A stretch of 38,910 nucleotides of DNA, taken from Beijerinckiaceae bacterium (GTDB taxonomy: Bacteria > Pseudomonadota > Alphaproteobacteria > Rhizobiales > Beijerinckiaceae). The notes beneath the pieces were generated by a model. That model made no database searches and was not told where the DNA came from. It worked only from the letters and a program-made list of their open reading frames with translations. The DNA lies in assembly GCA_947472615.1 (NCBI GenBank), contig CANJEY010000002.1, forward strand, positions 1 to 38,910. Direction: 5' to 3'. Within the stretch, counting starts at the first letter, position 1. Every line of letters starts with the position of its first letter. Positions 1 through 8,040 of this stretch are shown here, in pieces. The position numbers and the translations under genes were made by a program.

Positions 1-492
1 CACCGACATTCCTCGAAGCCTGTGAAGATCGTCGCCTCGGTGCAGCGTTCGGGCAAGTTCATGACCGGATACCGCGACATGACCATGCCGGAATCGACGC
101 AACGCGCCGCGAAGTTCATCTACGAGGAAAGCGGCCTCGGCCCCGAGGACATCGACCTCGTCGAGGTGCACGACGCGTTCACGGTCAACGAGCTGCTCTA
201 TTCCGACGCGCTTGGTTTCTCGAAACCCGGCGAGGCCGTGAAGCTGCTGGAAGACGGCGACTTCGAAGTCGACGGCAAGATCCCGCTCAACATCTCTGGC
301 GGATTGATTTCACGCGGCCACCCGATCGGCCCCTCCGGCATCGCCCAGATCGTCGAGGTGACGCATCAATTGCAGGGCCGAGGCGGCGCGCGGCAGGTCG
401 AAGGCGCGAAACTCGGCATGACGCATGTGACGGGCGGCGGCGTCGCCGGCCTCGATCACGGCGCCTGCACGATCCACATTCTCGGCGTCTGA
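1..492 (+). CDS. SCP2-type thiolase family protein, C-terminal part (5' end outside window)
   Basis: The reading frame is open to the left edge, so this is the C-terminal part of a longer protein. It carries the C-terminal thiolase fold features of the SCP-x/SCP2 group: VEVHDAFTVNELL, then the GGLISRGHPIGPSG loop with the active-site His, then a glycine run and an ACTIHIL end. In the SCP2 group the first motif is usually HDCF, whose Cys is the acid/base; here it is HDAF. The glycine loop reads VTGGG and does not supply the Cys of ordinary thiolases either. The enzyme would act on an acyl-CoA or be a non-condensing relative. Its stop overlaps the next start (TGATG), so it is translationally coupled to the CoA-transferase. 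The family is clear, the substrate unknown. Confidence 0.85.
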   Translation, partial: HRHSSKPVKIVASVQRSGKFMTGYRDMTMPESTQRAAKFIYEESGLGPEDIDLVEVHDAFTVNELLYSDALGFSKPGEAVKLLEDGDFEVDGKIPLNISGGLISRGHPIGPSGIAQIVEVTHQLQGRGGARQVEGAKLGMTHVTGGGVAGLDHGACTIHILGV

Positions 493-1760
493 TGACAAGC
501 CCCCTGCCCGCATCCGACGCCGGCGGCCCGCTCTCGCACATTCGCGTGCTGGATCTGACCGAGTTTCTGGCCGGCCCTTACGGCACGCAGATTCTCGGCG
601 ATCTCGGCGCCGAGATCATCAAGATCGAATCCGTGCACGGCGATTCCTCGCGCTCGGTCCCGCCAAACTTCGTCGCCGGATCAAGCACTTATTTCGCCTG
701 CATCAACCGCAACAAGAAATCCATCGTCATTGACCTCAAGTCGCCCGAGGGCGTCGAGATCGTGCGCGATCTGGCGCGCAAATGCGACGTGCTGTTCGAG
801 AATCGCCGCCCCGGCGTCCTAGCCCGCATGGGCCTTTCGTACGAAGACATCGCCAAGCAGAACCCCGGCATCGTCTGGTGTTCGGTCAGCGGCTTCGGAC
901 AGGACGGCCCGGATCGCGATCACGCGGCCTATGACATGATCGTTCAGGCCATGTCGGGCGGCATGAGCCTGACGGGCGAAAAGGGCGGCAGGCCAGTGCG
1001 GGCCGGCGTGCCGATCGGCGATCTCGCGGCCGGCATGTATGGCGTCATCGGTGTTCTGGCGGCGCTGACCAAACGCGCCCAGACAGGCCTCGGCGACTAT
1101 ATCGACGTCGCCATGCTCGATGTGCAGGTATCGTTCCTGAACTATCAGGCCGCGAATTATCTGCATTCCGGCAAGGTGCCCGGCCCGCAGGGCCGCGAGC
1201 ACGATTCGCTGCCGACCTATCGGTGCTTCGAGGCGCGCGATGGCGTCGAACTCGCCATCACGGCCAACACCGAAAAGATGTGGCAGGACATGTGCCGCGT
1301 GCTCGGCGTTCCGCACCTCATCGACGATCCGCGCTTTCTCACTGTGCCCGATCGCAACCGGCATCGAGCCGAACTGATCGCCCTGCTGGAAGCCGCCTTC
1401 AAGACGAAGGACGCCGACGAATGGGTGAAGCTGCTACGCGCCGAAGGCGTGCCGGTCGGCCCCGTCAACACAATCGACCGGGCGCTGGCCGAACCGCAGA
1501 TCGCCCATCGCGGTATGGTGCTGGAACTGAAGGGCCACGACCACGATCAACGGGTGCGGGTCGCGGGCGATCCAATTAAGATGAAGCGCTCGCGCCGCAA
1601 GGCCCATCGCTTTCCGCCGCGACTGGCGCAGGACACGCTCGACGTTCTCACCAACACGTTGGGCTATTCGGCCGAGCGCGCGGAAGCGCTGGTCCGCAAG
1701 GCCGTGGTGTCGACGCCCGAAACCGTCACGGCCGGCCGCACGCCGGCGAAGAAAGGATAG
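492..1760 (+). CDS. CaiB/BaiF (class III) CoA-transferase
   Basis: This 422-residue protein belongs to the formyl-CoA transferase/CaiB family, which moves CoA between a carboxylic acid and an acyl-CoA. Family features are the N-terminal DLTEFLAGPYGTQILGDLGAE segment, INRNKKSI near residue 74, CSVSGFGQDGP near 130, and AYD at 146-148, whose Asp is the expected nucleophile that forms the aspartyl-CoA anhydride. The length is normal for the family. The start overlaps the thiolase stop. It probably activates the free acid handled by the neighbouring genes. The family is confident, the acid is not identifiable from sequence. Confidence 0.93.
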   Translation: MTSPLPASDAGGPLSHIRVLDLTEFLAGPYGTQILGDLGAEIIKIESVHGDSSRSVPPNFVAGSSTYFACINRNKKSIVIDLKSPEGVEIVRDLARKCDVLFENRRPGVLARMGLSYEDIAKQNPGIVWCSVSGFGQDGPDRDHAAYDMIVQAMSGGMSLTGEKGGRPVRAGVPIGDLAAGMYGVIGVLAALTKRAQTGLGDYIDVAMLDVQVSFLNYQAANYLHSGKVPGPQGREHDSLPTYRCFEARDGVELAITANTEKMWQDMCRVLGVPHLIDDPRFLTVPDRNRHRAELIALLEAAFKTKDADEWVKLLRAEGVPVGPVNTIDRALAEPQIAHRGMVLELKGHDHDQRVRVAGDPIKMKRSRRKAHRFPPRLAQDTLDVLTNTLGYSAERAEALVRKAVVSTPETVTAGRTPAKKG

Positions 1761-1764
1761 GCGC

Positions 1765-2523
1765 ATGGCGCGTCCCGACCCGCTCGCCGGAATGGTGGCA
1801 CTCGTGACCGGAGGCTCCCGCCGCATCGGCCGCGAAATCTGCCTGCGGCTCGCGCAGGACGGCGCGGCGGTGGCGGTGAACGCCCGCTCCTCGCGCGGCG
1901 AAGTCGACGACACCGTGCGGGCCATCGAATCCACTGGCGGCCGCGCCATGGCGGCGATGGCCGACATTTCCAACCCCACAGCCAATTCGGCCATGATAGA
2001 AGCAATCATCGCCACATATGGCCGCCTCGACATCATCGTGCATACGGCGGTCAATCGCGAACACGGCTCGTTCGAGTCGCTCGATCTCGACGCATGGCGG
2101 GCCGCGCAAGATGCTGTAGTCAACGGCGCATTCCTGACGACGAAATTCGCTGCGCCGTACTTGACGAAACAAGGCGGCGCTATCGTCTACGTCAGCGGTG
2201 CGACGGCCTTCACGGGCGCCAAAGGCCCCGCCACGCCCACCGCGAAATCGGCGCTCGTCGGCCTGATGCGATCCGTCGCCCAGAGCTACGGCGCGGCGAA
2301 CGTGCGCGCCAACGTGCTGTCGCCCGGCCGCATCGAGGCGGAGGACGATACGCCCGAGCGCAAGGCCGAACTGGCGCGCGGACGGCCCGACAGTCAGATC
2401 CCGCTGCGCCGCCCTGGCCGTCCGGCCGAGATCGCCAATCTGGTCGCCGCCATGGTGGGGCCCGATTTCAGCTATGTCACCGGGCAGGTTGTTCACGCCA
2501 CCGGTGGATATTACATGGGATGA
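1765..2523 (+). CDS. SDR family protein lacking the catalytic tyrosine
   Basis: A 252-residue classical-length short-chain dehydrogenase/reductase with an N-terminal Rossmann fold (TGGSRRIGRE near residue 15) and a PGRIEAE segment after the active site. The active site is unusual. The Ser is present (S144) and the Lys is present (K161), but position 157, where YxxxK should have Tyr, is Thr. The NNAG motif reads HTAV. Ordinary hydride transfer may therefore be impaired, or the protein may use different chemistry. It starts 4 nt after the CoA-transferase stop, and its own stop overlaps the next start (ATGA). The fold is certain; a redox function is doubtful. Confidence 0.88.
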   Translation: MARPDPLAGMVALVTGGSRRIGREICLRLAQDGAAVAVNARSSRGEVDDTVRAIESTGGRAMAAMADISNPTANSAMIEAIIATYGRLDIIVHTAVNREHGSFESLDLDAWRAAQDAVVNGAFLTTKFAAPYLTKQGGAIVYVSGATAFTGAKGPATPTAKSALVGLMRSVAQSYGAANVRANVLSPGRIEAEDDTPERKAELARGRPDSQIPLRRPGRPAEIANLVAAMVGPDFSYVTGQVVHATGGYYMG

Positions 2524-3920
2524 CGCGCGTGGCCGCCGGATCGAATGACAGCAATCTGACGGCCCGCATCGCCGCCTACGCGGCTGCCGCCTGTTCGACT
2601 CCTCTGGCCGAAGACGTCGCCCATAAGGCGCAACATCACCTGCTCGATACAATCGCCGCGATGGTGTCGGGATCGACGCTTCCGGCCGGCGTCGCAGCCC
2701 GCAAGTTTGCCGGAGAAACCGCCGGCCGTCCCGTCGCCTCCGTGGTGATGAGCGGGCTACGCACAAACTCCGTGGATGCTGCGCTCGCCAACGCCATGGC
2801 GGCCCATGCGGACGAAACCGACGACGCACATCCGGCCTCCATCACCCACCCCGGCTGTGCGGTTGTGCCGGCCGCTCTCGCGGCTGCCGAAGCCGTGGGC
2901 GCGAGCGGCGCACAATTCCTGCGCGCCGTGGCGCTGGGATACGACATCTGCGCGCGCTTCGGGATCGCGGTCGGCGCCGGGCAATTTCTGACGGAACGCG
3001 GCTTTGATCCCCATGCGTTTGGCGGCGTGTTCGGCGCGGCCGCCGCCGCCGGCGCGCTGGCGACCCCTGATCCGACGAAGATGACACACGTATTCTCCTA
3101 TGCCGCGCAGCAGGCGAGCGGCCTCGCGACGCTGTTTCGCGACCGCGAACATATCGAAAAGGCTTTCGTGTTCGCCGGCATGCCGGCGCGCAATGGCGTC
3201 GCGGCGGCCATGATGGTGCGCTCTGGGATGCCGGGGGTCGCAGACGTGTTCGATGGCGATCCGAGTTTCCTCAGCGCCTTCGGCATCGACCGCGAGAAGG
3301 CCGCCCTGTTCGACGATCTCGGTCAGACATTCGAGATCACCCACACCAACATCAAGCGCTGGTCGGTCGGCTCGCCCGTGCAGGCGGCGCTCGATTCGCT
3401 CGAGGCGATGATCTCCGAGCATGGCGTTCGCGCGCGGGATGTGGCGTCGGTGACGATCCATCTGCCGTCGGAAGGCGCGCAAGTGGTGAACGACCGCAAG
3501 ATGCCGAGCGTCAATGCGCAGCACCTCGCCGCGCTGATGCTGGTCGACGGAACGATCGGATTCATTTCATCGCACGACGAAGTCCGCATGCGCGATCCCG
3601 ACGTTTTCGCGCTTCGCCAGCGCGTCACGCTGTCGGCCCATGAGGAATTGTCCCGAACCGCCGTCTCGCGGCAGGCGATCGTCGATCTGCATCTGCACGA
3701 CGGGCGAAAACTGTCGCACCGCACCCATGCTGTTCGCGGCACCGTGAAGAATCCCATGTCGCGCCCCGAGGTTGAAGCGAAAGCGCTCGACCTCATGCAG
3801 CCGCTGCTCGGAGCAGAGGCTGCGCGACGCGGCGTCGACATGATCTGGAATATCGAAAGCGCCGCCTCGCTCGCGCCGCTCGCGGCGCTCATCGGCGAGG
3901 CGTCGAAACAAAAAATCTGA
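2520..3920 (+). CDS. MmgE/PrpD family protein (first copy)
   Basis: A 466-residue member of the MmgE/PrpD family, whose known members include 2-methylcitrate dehydratase and cis-aconitate decarboxylase. Typical stretches are the N-terminal HHLLDTIAAMVSG, the AHADETDDAH segment near residue 100, FDPHAFGGVFGAAAAAG, and THTNIKRWSVGSPVQAALD in the lid domain. The frame is open further upstream, but ATG at 2520 overlaps the SDR stop and gives the family N terminus, so I chose it. The protein probably dehydrates, isomerises or decarboxylates the acid handled by the CoA-transferase. Many family members occur beside TTT receptors and CoA-transferases without a known substrate. A second copy lies at 9778-11187. 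Confidence 0.9.
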   Translation: MTRVAAGSNDSNLTARIAAYAAAACSTPLAEDVAHKAQHHLLDTIAAMVSGSTLPAGVAARKFAGETAGRPVASVVMSGLRTNSVDAALANAMAAHADETDDAHPASITHPGCAVVPAALAAAEAVGASGAQFLRAVALGYDICARFGIAVGAGQFLTERGFDPHAFGGVFGAAAAAGALATPDPTKMTHVFSYAAQQASGLATLFRDREHIEKAFVFAGMPARNGVAAAMMVRSGMPGVADVFDGDPSFLSAFGIDREKAALFDDLGQTFEITHTNIKRWSVGSPVQAALDSLEAMISEHGVRARDVASVTIHLPSEGAQVVNDRKMPSVNAQHLAALMLVDGTIGFISSHDEVRMRDPDVFALRQRVTLSAHEELSRTAVSRQAIVDLHLHDGRKLSHRTHAVRGTVKNPMSRPEVEAKALDLMQPLLGAEAARRGVDMIWNIESAASLAPLAALIGEASKQKI

Positions 3921-3939
3921 GCGCGCAGGAGGAGACCCC

Positions 3940-5025
3940 ATGCATCGCACATCCACGTTCATGCAGGCGCTAACGATCGCTGCTTCCGTCGCGGCAGCGC
4001 CCGCCGTCGCGCAGACGGACGGGTTCTATCGCGGCAAGACCGTCACCATTCTGGTCGGTCTCGAGGCGGGCGGCACGTCGGACATTTTCGCCCGCAACTT
4101 CTCCCAATATCTGCGTAAGTATATTCCGGGAGCGCCGAATATCGTTGTGCAGAACATGCCCGGCGGCGCCGGCCTTGTGGCGACAAATTATCTCGCCGAA
4201 CGCGCCAAGCCGGATGGGCTGACGATTCTGTGGGGGCCGTGGGATCCTCTCGCGCAGGCGCTCGGCAGCGCGGGCGGCATGCGCGTGCGATACGAAAAGC
4301 TCGAATATATCGGCGGCACCGGCGACGTGCGCGTCAACTACGCCCGCACCGACTCGATACCGGACAAGATCAGGAAGCCGTCCGACATCGCCAAGTCGCC
4401 GCTGGTAACGCTGGGCGAAACCAACACGACCGCTATTTCGGGCCTCATGGGACGCCTCGCGCTCGATACGCTGGGCATCAAGAACAAGCTTGTGATCGGC
4501 TATCGCGGCGGCGCGGACGTGTTCCTCGCGCTGCAACGCAACGAGATCCAGTTCCACAACACCAGCATCACGACATTCCGTAGCCGCTCAGCCGCCTTCG
4601 TGAAATCCGGCGAAGGCATAGGCATCAATTATTATGTGCCGGTTGACGACAAGGGGGTGTTCGAGCGGAACAAGTTCATCACCGAGATGCCGGCCTTCCC
4701 GGACCTCTATGTCGAAATCCACGGCAAGATGCCGTCGGGACCGACGTGGGACGCGCTGAACTGGCTCACCAATCAGGTCGGCGAGTTGACGTTCATCGCC
4801 TTCGCGCCGCCCGGAACGCCCGCCGACGTCGTGTCGCAATTGCGCACAGCCTACGAGAAGGCGTCGAACGATGCGGACTTCACGCAGGAGTCGATGAAGC
4901 AGAACGCAATTCCGTACAGCTTCGTCGGTCTGGAACGCGGTTCGTCGATCCTCCGCTCGCTGGCGGAGGTGTCTCCGGCCGTCCTGGACACGCTTAAGAA
5001 GACGATCGAAGCGCCGCAGCCGTAA
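3940..5025 (+). CDS. TTT/Bug-family periplasmic solute receptor
   Basis: A 361-residue extracytoplasmic receptor of the tripartite tricarboxylate transporter family (TctC/Bug). An N-terminal signal peptide with an AVAQ-like cleavage region near residue 25 is followed by the family start FYRGKTVTILVG and the ligand-loop pattern EAGGTSD. QNMPGGAGLVATNYLAE is the usual Bug motif, and FAPPGTPADVV lies near the C terminus. A strong AGGAGG-type ribosome site lies at 3927-3934. No TctA or TctB permease gene is nearby, so this is an orphan receptor that would have to share a permease encoded elsewhere or act as a sensor. It ends the plus-strand operon that begins before position 1. Confidence 0.93.
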   Translation: MHRTSTFMQALTIAASVAAAPAVAQTDGFYRGKTVTILVGLEAGGTSDIFARNFSQYLRKYIPGAPNIVVQNMPGGAGLVATNYLAERAKPDGLTILWGPWDPLAQALGSAGGMRVRYEKLEYIGGTGDVRVNYARTDSIPDKIRKPSDIAKSPLVTLGETNTTAISGLMGRLALDTLGIKNKLVIGYRGGADVFLALQRNEIQFHNTSITTFRSRSAAFVKSGEGIGINYYVPVDDKGVFERNKFITEMPAFPDLYVEIHGKMPSGPTWDALNWLTNQVGELTFIAFAPPGTPADVVSQLRTAYEKASNDADFTQESMKQNAIPYSFVGLERGSSILRSLAEVSPAVLDTLKKTIEAPQP

Positions 5026-5039
5026 GCGGCGGCGCTTCG
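5007..5039. terminator. Possible bidirectional terminator hairpin overlapping a stop codon
   Basis: A perfect 11-bp inverted repeat pairs 5007-5017 with 5029-5039 around an 11-nt loop. The TAA of the TTT receptor (5023-5025) lies in the loop. It sits between two convergent genes, as expected for a shared terminator. There is no clear U tract on the plus strand and only a broken T-rich stretch on the minus strand, so termination may be weak. Confidence 0.45.
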
Positions 5040-5046
5040 CACAAGA

Positions 5047-6129
5047 TCAGCGGAAGTATTTTTCCCAGATCGCGTTCGTCTTGCCGATGTTGCGCGCCAA
5101 CGTTTCGGGCGGCAGGAAGTTCTCCTGCGCGCCGATCAGGCGCGGCACATGCGCCAGCAATTGAGGCTTCGGCGGCACGTTCGGGTCCGGCGGAATTTCG
5201 TACACATCCACCAGCACTTTCGCGCCTTCCGGCGACAGCATGTAGTCGATCAGCAGCATGCCCGCGTAGGGATGCGGTGCGCCGATCGGATACATGACAG
5301 TGCCGTTGGTGCTCGGCACGATCGGCATCGGCTGCGACGCGACCGACGCGCCCTGATCGGCCGAAATGCGCGCGTGCTGCATGTAGATGTCGAGCGCCAC
5401 CGCGTATTCGCCCGAGATCACCTGATCCACGAGCGCCCGCGCGCTGGCGGTGAAATTGACGATCTTCTGTTCGCGCAACTTCTGGAAATAGGCGTCGGCC
5501 TTTTCTTCGCCCCAGGCGGTGCGCAGATTGGTGATGAACAATTGCGCGCCGCCACTTTCTGCGCCCGCACGCCACGCCATCTTGCCTTTCAGATGCGGCG
5601 CCAGCAGATCTTCGAAGGTCTTCGGCACCTGATCCGGCTTCAGCTGCTTCGTGCTGTAAGCAGAACCCATAAAGCTGATGCGAGTGGCCGCCCAAAGGTG
5701 ATTGGGATCGCGATATTGCGGCAGCGCCGCTTCGATGCCCGGGCTGTGGAAAGGCTGCGCGGCCTTTGCTTCGATGAGCGCAACCGCGATGCCGCTGCCT
5801 TCCAGTACATCGGCGAGCAGAGCATTGGCGGATCGTTCGGCCATCACCTTCGGAACGATCTTCTCGCTCTCGGCGCGCCAATACTCCATCTTGATGAATG
5901 GATACTTCTTCTGAAACGCATCAGCGAGCGGTCGCAGCACGATCTGGGCGATCAACGCAGAGTAAAGGACGACCTTGCCTTCCTTCTTCGCGCCTTCGAT
6001 CAGCAGCTTTTCACGGTCGGGCCCGGTGAGACTGGCGATCTCCGCCTGCGTCAGCGCATGCGCGACAGGCGTCCAAGACAGACTGGCGGCCAGTATGGCG
6101 GCCGCAATCCTCGTGTGCCGAGGCTTCAT
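5047..6129 (-). CDS. ABC-type extracellular solute-binding protein (orphan)
   Basis: A 360-residue periplasmic binding protein with a signal peptide (basic start MKPRHTR, hydrophobic core, cut near AHA-LT). The mature protein starts TQAEIASLTGPDREKLL, then GAKKEGKVVLYSAL, a pattern seen in ferric-ion/polyamine-type (SBP_bac_6/8) receptors. The ABC-type proteins at 22493-23581 and 35148-36230 share this N-terminal pattern and the later RALVDQVISGEYAVALDIY and GMLLIDYMLSPEGAKVL segments, so the three are paralogues. No ABC permease or ATPase gene is in the window. It is preceded by a GGGAGGG ribosome site and lies 23 nt after the TTT receptor. The ligand is unknown; iron is not implied by family membership. 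Confidence 0.9.
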   Translation of the reverse strand: MKPRHTRIAAAILAASLSWTPVAHALTQAEIASLTGPDREKLLIEGAKKEGKVVLYSALIAQIVLRPLADAFQKKYPFIKMEYWRAESEKIVPKVMAERSANALLADVLEGSGIAVALIEAKAAQPFHSPGIEAALPQYRDPNHLWAATRISFMGSAYSTKQLKPDQVPKTFEDLLAPHLKGKMAWRAGAESGGAQLFITNLRTAWGEEKADAYFQKLREQKIVNFTASARALVDQVISGEYAVALDIYMQHARISADQGASVASQPMPIVPSTNGTVMYPIGAPHPYAGMLLIDYMLSPEGAKVLVDVYEIPPDPNVPPKPQLLAHVPRLIGAQENFLPPETLARNIGKTNAIWEKYFR

Positions 6130-6152
6130 TCATTCCCTCCCTGAAATTCAGG

Positions 6153-7190
6153 CTATTTCGCCGTGAACGCGATGATGTCGATCCCTTTCTGGATCGTTTC
6201 CTTCGGAAAACCGTAGACCTTCTCGACCACCACCTGCAAGTCCGCGGCGAGCAAAGGCGAGAGTTCGTAATCCTTCGCTTCGTTCTGAAACTCGGGATCG
6301 CTCATTGTTTTGGCGAACGCATCCTGCAACGCCTTCGCGCGCTCGGCCGGCAAACCGGGCGGCGCGAAGAACGGTCGGCCGAGTTCCTGACCGATGAACA
6401 TCAGTTCCATCAAGCGCCGATCATCCTCGGATTTCGCATAATCCATGATGATCGGAACGTGCTGGTAACTGGGGTGCTTCTTCACCGCGAGTTGCAGCAG
6501 CAATTTAGCCTGCCCGCGCGAGATCCAGCCATTGACGTGGATCGCCTCCGGTCCGGCGAAACCGGTGACGACGCGAGCGTCGACCTCACCATTCTCCATC
6601 GCCAGCATCGCTTCCGAACCGCCCGGATAACCGGTGACAATCTTGAATTTCGTACCAAGCAGTGCATTGAGCAAACGCGCCGACACCGCGCTGCCGGACG
6701 TCGCGCCGGACGCCGCCGACGTCACCTCGCGCTTCATCACATCCTCAATCGACGTTACATCCGACGATGTGCGCGCATACGCCATGCCGACTTCGCGGTT
6801 CGGCGTGCCCAGCCAGACGAACTTGCGGGAATCGTAATTCGCCTTCGAGTCCGCACCCGAGAACAACGGATCGAAGATCGCTTCACGCCCGACGACGGCA
6901 ATCACGGTTCCGTCCTTTTCGGCCACCGTGTTCATGTAATTGGTGGCGATGATGCCGCCTGCCCCCGGCATGCCGCGCACGATGACGCGCGGATTGCCCG
7001 GCACATACTTGCCCAGGTGCTTCGCCACGATGCGGCCGATGATGTCGTAACCGCTGCCCGCCGCGCCGCCCACCACCATGCTGATCTGCTTGCCGGCGTA
7101 GAACTGCTCGAGCGTCTGCGCCTTCGCGGAGGCAAATGACGTCGCCAGCAGCGCCGCAGCCAGAACCATTCGACGATCACAACCGAGCAT
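6153..7190 (-). CDS. TTT/Bug-family periplasmic solute receptor
   Basis: A 345-residue TctC/Bug receptor. I start it at the ATG ending at 7190 because it gives a proper signal peptide (MLGCDRRMVLAAALLATSFA, then AKAQ) and has GAAGGTGG just upstream; a longer frame to 7346 adds an unlikely Arg-rich extension. The mature part has LEQFYAGKQISMVVGGAAGSGYD and VRGMPGAGGIIATNYMN, both family hallmarks, and FFAPPGLPAERAKAL towards the C terminus. It lies between the racemase-like gene and the ABC-type receptor on the same strand, so both receptors are probably made together with the amidase. No cognate permease gene is present. Confidence 0.92.
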   Translation of the reverse strand: MLGCDRRMVLAAALLATSFASAKAQTLEQFYAGKQISMVVGGAAGSGYDIIGRIVAKHLGKYVPGNPRVIVRGMPGAGGIIATNYMNTVAEKDGTVIAVVGREAIFDPLFSGADSKANYDSRKFVWLGTPNREVGMAYARTSSDVTSIEDVMKREVTSAASGATSGSAVSARLLNALLGTKFKIVTGYPGGSEAMLAMENGEVDARVVTGFAGPEAIHVNGWISRGQAKLLLQLAVKKHPSYQHVPIIMDYAKSEDDRRLMELMFIGQELGRPFFAPPGLPAERAKALQDAFAKTMSDPEFQNEAKDYELSPLLAADLQVVVEKVYGFPKETIQKGIDIIAFTAK

Positions 7191-7245
7191 GTTCCACCTT
7201 CGGGTCAGGGTTCGACGCAGACGATCAAGCAAGTTCGGGACCGGC

Positions 7246-8025
7246 TCAGTCGTAAAGCTTCTGCATGAAATGAATGTGTTTCGCCGGAGACGGCGGATAG
7301 GCCAGCGGCGAATGGACGATGCCCTGCCGCACGCACATTTCGGCAAACTGGATGCCGATCGCCTTGGTGTTCAGCACCGGCGCACCCGTCGCCTTCTCGA
7401 GCTCCGCCGGATCGACCAGATAAGGAATGAGCTTGCCGCCGAGAGGGATGATGCATTCCGCGCCCTTGTCGCGGATCAGTTCCTTCACCAGCGCGACGGT
7501 GCGATCGAAGATTTCCGCCTTCCGCTTCTTCATGTCGGCGCTGTAGATGCCGAGCCCGCGCATGCCGACGACGACATGATCCATATGATAGGCGCAGATG
7601 GATCGCCAGGCGCTCGGCAAATCGCTTTCCAGCGGGCCGAGGATCGCGATGCGATCGCAGATAGTCGACGCAACTGCGAGTGCAGTACGAAACAGGCCAA
7701 TCACCGGAATGCGAACCGCCAGCCGCCCGCCTTCAACGCCGGGATCGAATGTGTTGCTCTGGATCACCGCATCGAAGCCGTTCTCGGCCGCCCATGTGAT
7801 CCGTTGGATGATCGCGGGCGCCTCCATCACATGCGCGAGGCCATTCAGCGCCTGCGCCTTGCCGAGAACCTCATGCACCATCGCGCCCGGAAAATCGTCG
7901 CAAAAGCCATAGACGATCTCTGTGCCGGGCGACGCATAGCCGCGCAGCAACGTTTCGATCTCCCGGACATCCTCGTCGGTGGTGCGAGGATCGCGCGGCG
8001 CCTGATTGAGAAACATGATGCGCAT
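7246..8025 (-). CDS. Asp/Glu/hydantoin racemase family protein lacking both catalytic cysteines
   Basis: A protein of about 259 residues of the Asp/Glu/hydantoin racemase superfamily, closest by pattern to the hydantoin racemase group: two alpha/beta domains, AAENGFDAVIQSNTFDPG near residue 79, IPVIGLFRTALAVAS, DRIAILGP and AECIIPLGGKLIPYL near 189. Racemases of this fold use two Cys, one in each half. Here those positions read QSNTF (S90/N91) and LGGK (G197), so two-base racemisation by Cys is not expected. ATG at 8025 has GGAG six nt upstream; an in-frame ATG at 8037 is possible. It directly follows the amidase gene, suggesting work on an amide, hydantoin or other nitrogenous acid. It might be an isomerase, decarboxylase or hydrolase relative. 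Confidence 0.82.
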   Translation of the reverse strand: MRIMFLNQAPRDPRTTDEDVREIETLLRGYASPGTEIVYGFCDDFPGAMVHEVLGKAQALNGLAHVMEAPAIIQRITWAAENGFDAVIQSNTFDPGVEGGRLAVRIPVIGLFRTALAVASTICDRIAILGPLESDLPSAWRSICAYHMDHVVVGMRGLGIYSADMKKRKAEIFDRTVALVKELIRDKGAECIIPLGGKLIPYLVDPAELEKATGAPVLNTKAIGIQFAEMCVRQGIVHSPLAYPPSPAKHIHFMQKLYD

Positions 8026-8040
8026 AGAAATCTCCATTCG

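Noticed and set aside
2094-2519. Upstream extension of the first MmgE/PrpD frame
   Set aside because: It overlaps the SDR gene in another frame and is Arg-rich; the ATG at 2520 gives the family N terminus and couples to the SDR stop.
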